This document shows, piece by piece, positions 44,812-53,883 of a stretch of 64,000 bases of DNA. Both the position numbers and the translations under genes were made by a program. Under the pieces are notes generated by a model that saw nothing but the letters and a program-made list of their open reading frames with translations, had not been told where the DNA came from and made no database searches. The stretch is from Cellulosimicrobium cellulans (GTDB lineage Bacteria > Actinomycetota > Actinomycetes > Actinomycetales > Cellulomonadaceae), in NCBI RefSeq assembly GCF_007679345.1, contig NZ_VEGH01000002.1, positions 186,001-250,000 of the forward strand, given 5' to 3'. Position 1 is the stretch's first letter. Each line of letters starts with the position of its first letter.

Positions 44812-44857
44812 CCGCAGGGGCGCGCACCCGGGACACCCCGGGGGCGCGCCCCTGCGG
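44812..44857. terminator. Strong hairpin between ATPase and VOC genes
   Basis: CCGCAGGGGCGCGC (44812-44825) pairs exactly with GCGCGCCCCTGCGG (44844-44857). Inside, CCCGGG at 44827-44832 pairs with 44837-44842. It lies between convergent genes and can end transcripts from both sides. Confidence 0.6.
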
Positions 44858-44888
44858 CGTCCCGCCTCCGGGAGCCCGGCGGCAGCGG

Positions 44889-45278
44889 TCAGGCGGGGAA
44901 GACGCAGAACTCGTCGCCCTCCGGGTCCGCCAGGACCACCCACGTGTCGTGGTCGGCGACCACCGCCGCGCCGCGGGCCACCAGGTCCGCGACGCCCGCC
45001 GCGAGGTCCGGCACCGTCAGGTCGAGGTGCACCCGGTTCTTCACGGTCTTCGGCTCGGGGACGCGCTGGAACCAGATCCGCGGCCCGGGCCCGGGCGGAG
45101 CGGGCTCGACCAGCACCGTCGGGTCGTCCTCCGGGTCCTCGACCCCGGCGGCGCGCAGCCGGGCGAGCTCGTCCTCGTCGTACGGCGCCACGCGGTAGCC
45201 GTCGAGCGTCCCCGCCCACCAGCGCGCGAGCGAGGCGGGGTGCCGGCAGTCGACGACGACGTCGCGCAGGGCGGCCAT
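44889..45278 (-). CDS. VOC superfamily (glyoxalase-like) protein
   Basis: 129 aa. Paired beta-alpha-beta-beta-beta modules: LRDVVVDCRHPASLARWWAG at the N-terminus and VHLDLTVPDLAAGVADLVAR in the second module. The acidic end DPEGDEFCVFPA is typical of Glyoxalase_6-type actinobacterial members. IWFQRVPEPKTVKNRVHLDL is a frequent segment in that group. No specific reaction can be assigned. ATG 45278 lies 6 nt after TAGGCT (leaderless). Confidence 0.85.
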   Translation of the reverse strand: MAALRDVVVDCRHPASLARWWAGTLDGYRVAPYDEDELARLRAAGVEDPEDDPTVLVEPAPPGPGPRIWFQRVPEPKTVKNRVHLDLTVPDLAAGVADLVARGAAVVADHDTWVVLADPEGDEFCVFPA

Positions 45279-45284
45279 GCGCCG

Positions 45285-45290
45285 AGCCTA
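45285..45290 (-). promoter_or_regulatory. Candidate -10 (TAGGCT) of leaderless VOC gene
   Basis: TAGGCT on the minus strand is followed by 6 nt and ATG 45278. Confidence 0.45.
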
Positions 45291-45381
45291 GGGCGGGCCG
45301 CCCGGACCGCGCTTCCCCTCCGCGGCACCCGGATGCGCCGTTCCGCTCAGCATCCTGCCCCGGGGTGTCGATAGGTCCCGT

Positions 45382-46344
45382 GTGGAGCAGGGGATCGGCA
45401 CCGAGCCGACCGCGCGGCGCACGCGCCGGCGCGGGCTGTGGCGCACGGCGGCACGCAGGGCGTCCGGCGTCCCCTCGGCGCGCCCCGAGGCCGACCGCTC
45501 CGACGACTGGTTCGACGCCTGGCTGACCGACGCCGCCGACCTGGCGGGCGCCCGGCGGGCGCTCGCCGAGGCGGAGGCCGCCGGGTGGACGGTGCTGCGC
45601 GACCTGCACCGGCCCGGCAGCACGGACGCCACCGTCGAGCACGTCGCCGTCGGCCCCGGTGGCGTGGTCCTCGTCGAGACGCTGCGGTGGACCGGCGAGG
45701 TCACGGCCCACGACGGCACCCTGCGGCACCGCGGCTACGGCCGGACCGCGGACGTGGCGGCGGTCGCGGACGCGGCGGGCGCCGTCACCGCGCTGCTCGC
45801 CCCGGCGCACCGGCGGGCCGTGCGCGCCGTGGTGTCGCTCGCCGGCCGCGACCTCGACCCCGCGGCGGTCCGGGGCGGGGCGACGGCGGTGGGCGAACCG
45901 CAGCTCGCGGCCCACCTGGCCGCGCTGGAGACGGTGTTCTCCGCGGAGGACGTGACGCTGGTCGCCGAGTACCTGGCCGCCGAGCTCGGCGGGGCCGCCA
46001 GCCCGGAGCAGCTCACCGTCGACGACGTGTTCCGACCCCCCGCGGTCTGGCAGCCGGACGTGCGAGCGACGGCCCCGTCGGAGCCGGCCGCGGCCCAGGA
46101 CGGGCCCGAGGCGGGCACGGGCCCCGCGGGCCGGCCCCGCGCCGGAGGGCCGCCGCGGTACACGCAGCCCCCCAACCGGCAGGTCGCCGGCCTGCACGCC
46201 GGTCAGCACGAGGACGGCCCCGACCGGACCGCGGGGTCGCCGCGCGGCGCCGTCGGCGACGGGCTGCTGCGGGTCGGCCTGCTGGTGCTCGGCCTGCTGA
46301 CGGCGGGCAACGTCCTGCTCGCCTGGCTCGACGCCGCGCGCTGA
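45382..46344 (+). CDS. Degenerate NERD-domain protein with C-terminal membrane helix
   Basis: 320 aa. Residues ~50-170 resemble a NERD (nuclease-related) domain: WTVLRDLHRPGSTDATVEHV, then AVGPGGVVLVETLRWTGEVT. In active NERD domains the pattern is D-H-h-h-h-G-P-x-G-h-h-h-h-D-T-K; here the first Asp is Glu and the catalytic Lys position is Leu, so nuclease activity is unlikely. A Pro/Gly-rich linker leads to a C-terminal transmembrane helix (LLRVGLLVLGLLTAGNVLLA). Start GTG 45382. Function unknown. Confidence 0.7.
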   Translation: MEQGIGTEPTARRTRRRGLWRTAARRASGVPSARPEADRSDDWFDAWLTDAADLAGARRALAEAEAAGWTVLRDLHRPGSTDATVEHVAVGPGGVVLVETLRWTGEVTAHDGTLRHRGYGRTADVAAVADAAGAVTALLAPAHRRAVRAVVSLAGRDLDPAAVRGGATAVGEPQLAAHLAALETVFSAEDVTLVAEYLAAELGGAASPEQLTVDDVFRPPAVWQPDVRATAPSEPAAAQDGPEAGTGPAGRPRAGGPPRYTQPPNRQVAGLHAGQHEDGPDRTAGSPRGAVGDGLLRVGLLVLGLLTAGNVLLAWLDAAR

Positions 46345-46445
46345 CGAGATGCGCGTCGGCACCGTGGGTGCGCGCACCGTGTGACCTGCGTCACCTGCGC
46401 GCAGCGACGGGATGACGGGCGTCGCCCGCACGGTTCGATCCAGAC

Positions 46446-47570
46446 GTGAGCCTCCTGATGAGCCCCCTGACGCTGCGCGGCACCACGTTCCGGAACCGGG
46501 TCTGGCTGGCGCCGATGTGCCAGTACTCCGCCGCCGGCGACGGGGTGCCCACCGACTGGCACCTCGCGCACCTCGGCGCCCGCGCGGTCGGCGGGTTCGG
46601 CCTGGTGCTCGCCGAGGCCACCGCTGTCGTCCCCGAGGGCCGGATCTCCCCGGAGGACGTCGGCATCTGGGGCGACGAGCACGTGGTCGCGTGGCGCCGG
46701 GTCACCGACTTCGTCCGGAGCCGCGGCGCGGTCGCCGGCGTCCAGCTCGCGCACGCGGGCCGCAAGGCGTCGACCTACCGCGGGTTCGGCGAGGGCTCCG
46801 GCACCGTCCCCGTGGCGGCCGGCGGCTGGGACACGGTCGCGCCGTCCGCCGTCGCGTTCGACGGGTACGCCGCGCCGCAGGAGATGACCCCCGAGCAGGT
46901 CGCGGCCGTGCCGGGCCAGTTCGCCGCCGCCACCCGTCGCGCCCTGGACGCCGGCTTCGACCTCGTCGAGGTGCACGCCGCCCACGGGTACCTGCTGCAC
47001 CAGTTCCTGTCCCCGCTGTCGAACCACCGCGACGACGCCTGGGGCGGCGACCTGGCCGGCCGGGCCCGGCTGCTGCTCGACACCGTCGACGCGGTCCGCG
47101 CCGTGCTCCCCGAGGACCGCCCGCTGCTCGTCCGCGTCTCCGCGACCGACTGGACCGAGGGCGGCCTGACCGTCGAGGACGTCGCGCAGGTCGCCGTCTG
47201 GCTGCGCGAGCACGGGGTCGACCTGGTGGACGTCTCCACGGGCGGCAACGTGCACGCGCGCATCCCGGTCGGCCCGGGCTACCAGGTGCCGGCCGCCCGG
47301 ACCATCCGCGAGACCGCCGGCGTCGCCACCTCCGCGGTCGGCCTCATCACCACCCCGGAGCAGGCGGAGCAGGTGCTCGCCGAGGGCTCCGCCGACGTCG
47401 TCATGCTGGGCCGGCCGGCGCTGTTCGACCCGCACTGGCCGCTGCGCGCCGCGCACGCGCTGGACGACAAGACGCCGGCGCTCGACCACGCCGGGGACGC
47501 CGCCGCCACCGTGCTCCCGGGCCAGCCGACCGGCTGGCCGGTGCAGTACGCGCGGGGCTCCTGGGGCTGA
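46446..47570 (+). CDS. NADH:flavin oxidoreductase, old yellow enzyme family (YqjM-like)
   Basis: 374 aa TIM-barrel FMN enzyme that reduces activated C=C bonds. Landmarks of the YqjM-like class: SLLMSPLTLRGTTFRNRVWL, APMCQYSAAGDGVPTDWHLA (with the regulatory Cys), GVQLAHAGRKAST, FDLVEVHAAHGYLLHQFLSP and the FMN-phosphate loop VMLGRPALFDPHW. The active-site Tyr and His pair lies in AHGYLLHQFLSP and LAHAGRK. Single gene; physiological substrate unknown. Confidence 0.93.
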   Translation: MSLLMSPLTLRGTTFRNRVWLAPMCQYSAAGDGVPTDWHLAHLGARAVGGFGLVLAEATAVVPEGRISPEDVGIWGDEHVVAWRRVTDFVRSRGAVAGVQLAHAGRKASTYRGFGEGSGTVPVAAGGWDTVAPSAVAFDGYAAPQEMTPEQVAAVPGQFAAATRRALDAGFDLVEVHAAHGYLLHQFLSPLSNHRDDAWGGDLAGRARLLLDTVDAVRAVLPEDRPLLVRVSATDWTEGGLTVEDVAQVAVWLREHGVDLVDVSTGGNVHARIPVGPGYQVPAARTIRETAGVATSAVGLITTPEQAEQVLAEGSADVVMLGRPALFDPHWPLRAAHALDDKTPALDHAGDAAATVLPGQPTGWPVQYARGSWG

Positions 47571-47595
47571 GCGGGACGACCTCGCCGCGCCCGCC

Positions 47596-48282
47596 TCAGG
47601 CGGTCAGGGCACCCGAGGCGAGCAGGTAGGCGAGCAGGCCGGTCGCGGCCGTCCCCACGACGACGGCGAACACCCCACGCCCCCGGCCGTGGCCGCCCGC
47701 GGCGCCCCGGCGGACCGCCCACAGCCCGAACCAGATCGCGAACGGGCCGAGCGGCCAGATCAGCAGCGCGAACAGACCGACGTAGCCCGCGACGATCGAC
47801 TGCCAGGACCGGCCCGTCGGGAGCAGCCAGTGCACGGGGTCCCGCGGGCCGGCACCGAGGCGGGCGGGCTCCGGCTCGGGGTACCAGGGCCCCGCCGGTG
47901 CGGCGTGCGCGTACCCCGGGCCGTACGGCGGGCCGGCGAGGGCGGCCGTCGCGCTCGGCGACCGCGGCGCGTACGGGTTCGCCCCCGACGACGGTGCCAC
48001 GGGTGCGCTCGCCCCGGTCGCAGCCGCCCCCGAGCCCGGCCGCCGGACGTGCGCCGGGCTCCCGGCGGCCGCCGCCGCGTGGGCCCCCGGCGGGCGGTGC
48101 ACCGGGGCGTCCGGGACCGGCTCCGCGACCGGCACCCGTGCGGGAGGCGGCACGGGCACCCGCGCCGCCGGGTCCGGCGCGGTGTGCTCGGTCCAGCCCG
48201 CGCCGTCGAACCAGCGGAGCACCCCGGACGTCACCCCGTCGGGGTACCACCCGGCGGGCGGGAGCGGCAGCGCCTCGGTCAT
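47596..48282 (-). CDS. DUF2510-domain membrane protein
   Basis: 228 aa from ATG 48282, with GAGAGGGAG 4 nt upstream. The N-terminal DUF2510 motif is [20 protein letters not shown] then GWTEHT. A Pro/Ala-rich low-complexity middle follows, then two transmembrane segments ([20 protein letters not shown] and [20 protein letters not shown]) with [10 protein letters not shown] between, recalling DUF4190-type proteins. Role unknown; such proteins are common actinobacterial membrane proteins. Confidence 0.8.
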   Translation of the reverse strand: MTEALPLPPAGWYPDGVTSGVLRWFDGAGWTEHTAPDPAARVPVPPPARVPVAEPVPDAPVHRPPGAHAAAAAGSPAHVRRPGSGAAATGASAPVAPSSGANPYAPRSPSATAALAGPPYGPGYAHAAPAGPWYPEPEPARLGAGPRDPVHWLLPTGRSWQSIVAGYVGLFALLIWPLGPFAIWFGLWAVRRGAAGGHGRGRGVFAVVVGTAATGLLAYLLASGALTA

Positions 48283-48483
48283 GCACTCCCTCTCGGCGGG
48301 TCGGGCCGCCGTGATGACCCCGCGGCGGGCCAGGTCCCCCGTTCGGACCAGCGGGCGACGCCGTGGACCACCCCGGGCCCGCTGGCGCGCCGTAACCCCC
48401 CGGACACCTTCCGCGCGTACGGTCCCGTCCACCGGTCGCGCCGACGCGCCCGGACGGCCGGGCCCGACGGGAGGTGACGCGAG

Positions 48484-50679
48484 GTGTTCGAGCACGTCGA
48501 CCCGTTCATCGGGACCGAGGCCACCGCGCTGCCGCCGCAGAGCGGGCTGGCCGCCACGTGGTGGTGGCCGAAGCCGCAGGTGGGCAACACGCACCCCGGG
48601 GCGACCTACCCGCTGGGCATGGTCAGCGCCTGCGCCTACTCGGGTGCCTACCCCACCGGGTACGGCCGGTACGACCTGTCGACCGAGGGCGTCCCGCCCG
48701 CGCTGCACGCGAGCCAGCGGGCCTCCGGGTTCACGCACTTCCAGCAGTCCGGCACCGGCGCGATCCGCAAGTACTACAACTACGTGCGCGTCACGCCGAT
48801 GCTGCAGCCGCTCGACGACCTGGGGCAGCTCTGGGAGGTGTCCGACGAGCGCGCCGAGCCGGGCTACTACGCCGCGACGCTCGACTCCGGCATCCGGTGC
48901 GAGGTCACCGTCGGCCCGAAGTCCGCGGTGCACCGGTACACGTTCCCCGCGCACCGGGACGCCCGGCTGGTCATCGACCTCAGCCTCGGCGGCCTCGACA
49001 TCCCCTACGGCCGGACCGTGCCGCTGCGGGCGCACCTGGAGTCCGTCGAGCCGGGCGTCGCGCAGGGTGAGATCACCGTCGAGGGCGCGCCGCTCGCCGT
49101 GCACGTCGAGTGCGACACCCTGCACTGGCGCCAGCTGCTCTGGTACGACCGCCGCCTCATGCCGGGCGGCACGCGGCTCGACTTCGACCGCATCCGCCCG
49201 ACGACGCTGCGCCCGTTCGGCCTGATGTGGGCCGGGCCGACCGAGCCGGGGCAGGTGGTCGAGCTGCGGTTCGGCTTCTCGCTGCGCGGCGTCGAGCAGG
49301 CCCGGGCGAACCTCGTGCGCGAGTGCGGGCCCGGGCCGTCGAGCTTCGCCGAGCGCCGCGCCCGCACCGCGCACGAGTGGCGCCGCCAGCTCGGCAAGGT
49401 GCAGGTCGACACCCCGGACGCCGGCAAGCAGACCGTGCTGTCCACGGCGCTCTACCACTCGCTGATCAAGCCGTGCCTGGCGCCGGACGAGAGCCCGTTC
49501 TGGCCGACGGACACGCCGTTCGCCTACGACATCGCGACCATGTGGGACATCTACCGCACGCAGCTCCCGCTGCTCACGGCGCTCGTGCCGGACAAGGCCG
49601 TCGAGCTCGCCACCGCGATCCTGCACATCGCCGAGGAGGAGGGGAACTTCCCCATCGGGTACCGGATGGCCCGCGGGGCCGACCGGTTCTCCCGGCAGGG
49701 CAGCGCCCTGGCGCACACGTTCCTGGCCGACCTGTGCGCGCTCGGCCTGCCGTTCGACTGGGACTGGGCGCTCGTGCACCTGCACAACGACCTGCGCCGG
49801 ACGTACGGCGAGGAGTTCCTGCTGCACGGCCGCACGCACCCGATCAGCCACACCCTGGACCTCGCGTTCGGCTACTTCTGCACGGCGGTCATCGCCCGGC
49901 AGGTCGGCGACCGCACGCTGCTCGAGCAGTTCGCGCCGCTCGCCGGCCGGTGGCGCAACGCCTTCGACCCGGCGACCGGCCTGCTGCGGGACTCGACGTT
50001 CTACGAGGGCGGCCGGTGGAACTACTCGTTCCGGCTGCTGCACGACATGGCGGGGCGGATCGACCTGGCGGGAGGCGACGACGCCTTCGTGGCGCTGCTC
50101 GACCGGTTCTTCGGCTACGGGGCCGAGCCGGTGAAGCAGCCCGGCCTGGCCCCGTCCGAGGACGAGATGCTCGCCGGGTACGGCCTGCACCGGTTCGAGG
50201 GCCTGAACAACGAGCCGGACATGGAGGCCCCCTGGGCGTACCAGTACGCCGGGCGCCCCGACCGCACCGCCGAGGTCGTGCACGCCGTGACCCAGCAGCA
50301 GTTCGGCACCGGGCGTGGCGGGCTGCCCGGCAACGACGACTCCGGCGGCCTGTCGTCCTGGTACGTGTGGGCGTCGCTCGGGCTGTTCCCGGTCGCCGGG
50401 CAGAACCTGTTCCTGGTCAACGCACCAGCGTGGCGCGAGTCCCGGATCGAGGTCGGCGGGAAGGCGTTCACCGTCGAGACCAGCGGGTTCGTCGAACCCG
50501 AGCCCGACGGTTCCGCGCAGTACGTGCAGCGCGTGCGGCTCGACGGGGCCGACCTGGACCGCACGTGGCTGACCGGCACCGAGCTGCACGCCGGCGGCCG
50601 GCTGCAGGTCGACCTGGGTCCCGAACCGGGCCCGTGGACCGCCGCCGCCCGCCCGCCGTCGCACAGCACCCGCGCCTGA
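48484..50679 (+). CDS. GH92 family alpha-mannosidase
   Basis: 731 aa. The GH92 family is made of calcium-dependent inverting exo-alpha-mannosidases. N-terminal beta-sandwich with [18 protein letters not shown] and [20 protein letters not shown], then the (alpha/alpha)6 catalytic barrel. The hallmark [20 protein letters not shown] near residue 615 carries the catalytic acidic pair; most family members have GNEDxGxxSAWY. No signal peptide is visible, so the enzyme appears cytoplasmic, unlike many secreted relatives. Start GTG 48484 with GGAGG upstream. Followed by a GT4 glycosyltransferase 55 bp away, which hints at a shared glycan. Confidence 0.9.
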   Translation: MFEHVDPFIGTEATALPPQSGLAATWWWPKPQVGNTHPGATYPLGMVSACAYSGAYPTGYGRYDLSTEGVPPALHASQRASGFTHFQQSGTGAIRKYYNYVRVTPMLQPLDDLGQLWEVSDERAEPGYYAATLDSGIRCEVTVGPKSAVHRYTFPAHRDARLVIDLSLGGLDIPYGRTVPLRAHLESVEPGVAQGEITVEGAPLAVHVECDTLHWRQLLWYDRRLMPGGTRLDFDRIRPTTLRPFGLMWAGPTEPGQVVELRFGFSLRGVEQARANLVRECGPGPSSFAERRARTAHEWRRQLGKVQVDTPDAGKQTVLSTALYHSLIKPCLAPDESPFWPTDTPFAYDIATMWDIYRTQLPLLTALVPDKAVELATAILHIAEEEGNFPIGYRMARGADRFSRQGSALAHTFLADLCALGLPFDWDWALVHLHNDLRRTYGEEFLLHGRTHPISHTLDLAFGYFCTAVIARQVGDRTLLEQFAPLAGRWRNAFDPATGLLRDSTFYEGGRWNYSFRLLHDMAGRIDLAGGDDAFVALLDRFFGYGAEPVKQPGLAPSEDEMLAGYGLHRFEGLNNEPDMEAPWAYQYAGRPDRTAEVVHAVTQQQFGTGRGGLPGNDDSGGLSSWYVWASLGLFPVAGQNLFLVNAPAWRESRIEVGGKAFTVETSGFVEPEPDGSAQYVQRVRLDGADLDRTWLTGTELHAGGRLQVDLGPEPGPWTAAARPPSHSTRA

Positions 50680-50734
50680 CGGCCCGCACCCCGCACTCCC
50701 CACCCCTTCCGCACGACCCTCCCGGAGGCCTGCC

Positions 50735-52060
50735 GTGACCGACGCGACCCTCAGCCCCGCCACCGACGCACCCGCGCCCCGCCGGGTCGACCGCCGCCTG
50801 GTGATCGTCGTGCGCGCCGACCCGGTGATCTGCGGCCACTCCGGCGAGGCGCGGAACCTCGCCGAGGCGGCGCTCGACCGCGGGTTCGACGAGGTGCGGA
50901 TCGTCACCTGGCCGATCGACCGGCTGCAGGCCGCCGGCCTGCCGCTCAAGCCGCTCGACCGGGTGCTGCCCTACCGCGAGGGCGTGATCGTCGAGCGGCC
51001 CGGGCCGGTCGGCGACTACAAGGTCCCGGACGGCCGCTGGGTCGCCGGGCTCATCGGCCGGCTCGTGGAGCTGTTCACCGACGGGGTGCCCACGGTGGCG
51101 CTGTCGCTGTACCTGAGCCCGCACGCCACCGCGGTCGCGGACGCGGTGCACGTCGCCCGGCGCACCGGGCTCCCGGTGAACGTGACGACGGTCGCCGAGG
51201 CGGTCGGCTCGGACGTCACCAACGTCGTGCGCGCCTGCGTCGAGGCCGACCAGTTCGGTGCCGCCGCGCACGTGCTCGCGTCCTACCTGGAGCACGACGT
51301 CTGCCTGGCGGTGTCCGAGTACACCCGTGCCCTGATCGTCTCCGAGGCGGAGGCCCTCGACGCGAAGCACGGCACGACGTTCGCCGCGCAGTGCCGCGAG
51401 CGGGTCCGGATCTCGTACCCCGCCGTCGACGTCGCGCAGTACCTCGCGCGCGACGACGCCGAGACGGACGCAGTGCTCGGCGCGCGGGGCCTGGACCGGG
51501 ACGGGTACGTGCTCTACCTGTCCCGGCTGGCCGCCGCCAAGGGCGTGGACGACCTGATCGACGGCTACGCCGCCAGCAGCGCCCCTTCGACGCACCGCCT
51601 GGTGATCGCCGGCAACGGGCCCGAGGCGGCGCAGCTGCGCGCGCACGCCGCCGCGTCGCCCGTCGCGGACCGCGTGCTGTTCCTCGACGACGTGTCCGAC
51701 GACGAGAAGCCGCACCTCATGGCGGGCGCCGCCGCGTACGTGCTGCCGAGCAAGCCGCGGCCCGAGTTCGTCGAGACGTTCGGCATCGCGCTCGTCGAGA
51801 AGATGCTCTCCGGCGGCGGCCCGGTCATCACGACCGACACCGGCGGCATCCCCGAGGCCGTCGGCGACACGGCGATCATCGTGCCGGTCGAGGACCCCGC
51901 GGCGATCGCGGCGGCGCTGGACCGGGCGCTGGCGGTCACCGGCGCCGACCGCGAGGAGTGGGCCGACGCGGCGCGGGAGTTCGCGCTGCAGTTCGACCGC
52001 GCGGTGGTGCTGGACAAGATCCTCGAGGCGGTCGACGCGGTGGTGCCCGTGCGGGGGTGA
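50735..52060 (+). CDS. GT4 family glycosyltransferase
   Basis: 441 aa GT-B fold. The N-domain begins [20 protein letters not shown]. The C-domain has [39 protein letters not shown] and the E-x7-E-type motif [20 protein letters not shown] followed by [16 protein letters not shown]. Donor and acceptor cannot be told. Start GTG 50735 with CGGAGG 7 nt upstream. It follows the GH92 gene on the same strand and is probably cotranscribed. Confidence 0.9.
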   Translation: MTDATLSPATDAPAPRRVDRRLVIVVRADPVICGHSGEARNLAEAALDRGFDEVRIVTWPIDRLQAAGLPLKPLDRVLPYREGVIVERPGPVGDYKVPDGRWVAGLIGRLVELFTDGVPTVALSLYLSPHATAVADAVHVARRTGLPVNVTTVAEAVGSDVTNVVRACVEADQFGAAAHVLASYLEHDVCLAVSEYTRALIVSEAEALDAKHGTTFAAQCRERVRISYPAVDVAQYLARDDAETDAVLGARGLDRDGYVLYLSRLAAAKGVDDLIDGYAASSAPSTHRLVIAGNGPEAAQLRAHAAASPVADRVLFLDDVSDDEKPHLMAGAAAYVLPSKPRPEFVETFGIALVEKMLSGGGPVITTDTGGIPEAVGDTAIIVPVEDPAAIAAALDRALAVTGADREEWADAAREFALQFDRAVVLDKILEAVDAVVPVRG

Positions 52061-52113
52061 GCGGGGGGCGGCGGGGTTGCGGCGGGCCGCTCCGGCGCCC
52101 GCCGAGATGGGGC

Positions 52114-52144
52114 TGGACAGCGCAGAGCGCGGTGCGGCTAGCGT
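52114..52144 (+). promoter_or_regulatory. Candidate promoter of the 66-aa/258-aa pair
   Basis: TGGACA (52114-52119) and TAGCGT (52139-52144) are separated by 19 bp and lie about 60 bp upstream of the 66-aa gene. Confidence 0.35.
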
Positions 52145-52206
52145 GATCGGCGTCGGTCCGGCAGCCGCCCCGAGGGACCGTCCGTCGACGTCGAGGAACG
52201 ACGACC

Positions 52207-52407
52207 ATGCAGGTCATCCCCAAGAGCTACGGTGAGCTCGTCATCATGACCGAGGAGGAGATGCGCGAGAAGCGGGAGCAGGAGCTCGCGAGCATCGGCC
52301 TCGACCTGGAGACGATCGAGGAGCGGTACGAGACCTGGCAGCTGTCCCGCGAGCAGCGCATCGCGTACGAGGAGTACCTCACGCTGGGCAGGCTGCTCGG
52401 TGAGTGA
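52207..52407 (+). CDS. 66-aa charged helical protein, first of an overlapping pair
   Basis: 66 aa, highly charged: a Glu/Arg-rich helix MTEEEMREKREQELASIGLD followed by LETIEERYETWQLSREQRIA and YEEYLTLGRLLGE. The composition and length resemble antitoxin or partner proteins, and the SREQR.AYEEY.TLGRLLG ending looks like a short helical dimerisation or DNA-mimic segment; this is inference only. Its stop codon lies inside the next gene (8-nt overlap including GTGAGTGA), so the two are co-translated. No family is recognised. Confidence 0.65.
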   Translation: MQVIPKSYGELVIMTEEEMREKREQELASIGLDLETIEERYETWQLSREQRIAYEEYLTLGRLLGE

Positions 52408-53176
52408 CCGGGAAGCGGAGGGGGGCGCACCGCCCGGGACGGGCCCCGAGGTGGGAGACGACGACCTGGCGACCGTCGCGGAGCGGTTCGCCGAAGATCT
52501 GCGCAGCACCCTGCGCGGGGTCCTGGCGGGCGACGACGTCGGGACCTTCCGCGTCCGGCCCACGGCCACGCCACGGTCGCGCCTGATGGTCGAGCAGAAG
52601 CCGGCCGACGGGATCCCGCTGGCCGTCGACGGCCTCGTCGTGCTCCGGGTGCGGGCCTCCTTCGACTGCGGCTGGGACCACACCGGCCGGTTCCTCGCCG
52701 TCCGCCGCTCCACGATCGCGGCGGTCGCCGAGGGCACCGAGGAGCCGCTGTTCCGGTACGACTACGACGCGGGCTCCGACGACAAGGTCCCCGCGGCGCA
52801 CCTCAACGTGCACGGCCACCGCGACGAGCTGGTGTTCGCGATGATGGCGGCCGGGCACCGGCTGCGCGGCCGGGCCCGCACCTCGGCGGTCCGCCGGGGC
52901 CGGGTGCCGCGGGTGTCGACGCTGCACTTCCCGCTCGGCGGGCACCGGTTCCGGCCGTCGTTCGAGGACGTGCTCGAGATGCTGGTCCGGGAGTTCGGGC
53001 TCGACACCCGGCCCGGCTGGCGCGCGGCGGTCTGCGCCGGGCGTGCGCGGTGGCGTGCGGTCCAGCTCCGCGCCGCCGTCCGGGACGACCCGGCGGGCGC
53101 GGCCGAGGCGCTCGTCGACCTCGGGTACGCGGTCCGCCGGCCCGTGGGGGGCGGGGCACCGGCGGTGTCGCGGTAG
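52400..53176 (+). CDS. 258-aa unrecognised actinobacterial protein, second of an overlapping pair
   Basis: 258 aa from GTG 52400. After an acidic N-terminus comes a beta-rich part (RVRASFDCGWDHTGRFLAVR; LFRYDYDAGSDDKVPAAHLN) and then VHGHRDELVFAMMAAGHRLR. A striking conserved-looking block is RVSTLHFPLGGHRFRPSFED followed by VLEMLVREFGLD. The C-terminus is helical (RWRAVQLRAAVRDDPAGAAE). I believe similar proteins occur in other actinobacteria, but I know of no assigned function. Always-coupled small upstream gene suggests a two-component module such as toxin-antitoxin or effector-partner (inference). Confidence 0.7.
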   Translation: MSDREAEGGAPPGTGPEVGDDDLATVAERFAEDLRSTLRGVLAGDDVGTFRVRPTATPRSRLMVEQKPADGIPLAVDGLVVLRVRASFDCGWDHTGRFLAVRRSTIAAVAEGTEEPLFRYDYDAGSDDKVPAAHLNVHGHRDELVFAMMAAGHRLRGRARTSAVRRGRVPRVSTLHFPLGGHRFRPSFEDVLEMLVREFGLDTRPGWRAAVCAGRARWRAVQLRAAVRDDPAGAAEALVDLGYAVRRPVGGGAPAVSR

Positions 53177-53231
53177 CGGCTCAGCCGCAGCGGCGCCTCA
53201 CCCGCAGGAGCGGCCCGGTCGCAGGAGCGGC

Positions 53232-53687
53232 TCAGTCGCAGTAGTCGCAGATCCCCGTGCCCGGGAGCACCATCGAGCACGTCGGGCAGGTCTTCGTGAA
53301 CTCGACCGGCTCCGGCTTCCTCGCCCGCGGAGTGGCGGCGGCCCGCGGCGCGCGCGGGGCCTTCGGAGCGGCCGACCGCGCCCGGGCCGGGGCCGCGGCG
53401 CGCGCGGTAGCAGCCGCCTGCGGCACGTCGAACCCGCGCCGGGCCAGCAGCGCCTGCGCCGCGTCCTCGCCGCCGTGGAACTCGTCGGCGCCGGCGAGCC
53501 GCCCGGTCGCGAACCGGTGGGCGACCCCGAGGATCGCGGTCGTCGGGTAGGGGCGGTCCTCGTGGAGGAAGAAGCCGCCGCCTGCGGGGAAGCCGTAGAC
53601 GCCGAGGAAGGCCTCGGCCCCGCGGGAGTCGTGCTCGGCGATGGCCTGGAGGATGTGCGCGCGCGTCACGGCGGAGAAGGTCGCCAC
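53232..53687 (-). CDS. ScoMcrA-like head domain plus zinc ribbon protein
   Basis: 151 aa from GTG 53687, 8 nt after TAGGCT. Residues ~3-90 (VTRAHILQAIAEHDSRGAEA, FLGVYGFP, YPTTAILGVAHRFATGRLAG, ARRGFDV) follow the pattern of the N-terminal head domain of ScoMcrA-type modification-dependent HNH endonucleases (V-T-R-x-H-V-L-Q-A-I-x-E, then S/T-x-A-I-x-G-V-A-H). Here it has no SRA or HNH part. An Ala/Arg/Lys-rich linker follows, then a C-terminal zinc ribbon (KTCPTCSMVLPGTGICDYCD, CxxC...CxxC). Nucleic-acid binding is inferred; role unknown. Confidence 0.7.
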   Translation of the reverse strand: MATFSAVTRAHILQAIAEHDSRGAEAFLGVYGFPAGGGFFLHEDRPYPTTAILGVAHRFATGRLAGADEFHGGEDAAQALLARRGFDVPQAAATARAAAPARARSAAPKAPRAPRAAATPRARKPEPVEFTKTCPTCSMVLPGTGICDYCD

Positions 53688-53695
53688 GTCGCAAG

Positions 53696-53701
53696 AGCCT
53701 A
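53696..53701 (-). promoter_or_regulatory. Candidate -10 (TAGGCT) of the head-domain gene
   Basis: TAGGCT on the minus strand lies 8 nt before GTG 53687. Confidence 0.3.
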
Positions 53702-53883
53702 CGTCGTCCCCTCGGACCGATCCGCGGCCGAAGGGCCCGGGGCGCTGTGACGTCCCTTGCACCCCGTTCCGCCCCGACGGCGCCGCCGCGCCCTCGGCAC
53801 GCGCGTCCGGCACCGCGACCGGCGGCCGGTTCGGCGCACGCTCGGCGCGCGGACCCGTCCCGCAGCCGGTAGGAACAGGAGGC

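Noticed and set aside
53177..53231. CGCAGGAGCGGC occurs twice in the short gap between the 258-aa and head-domain genes.
   Set aside because: Two short direct copies in 55 bp of GC-rich sequence are too weak to call a site; no palindrome is formed.
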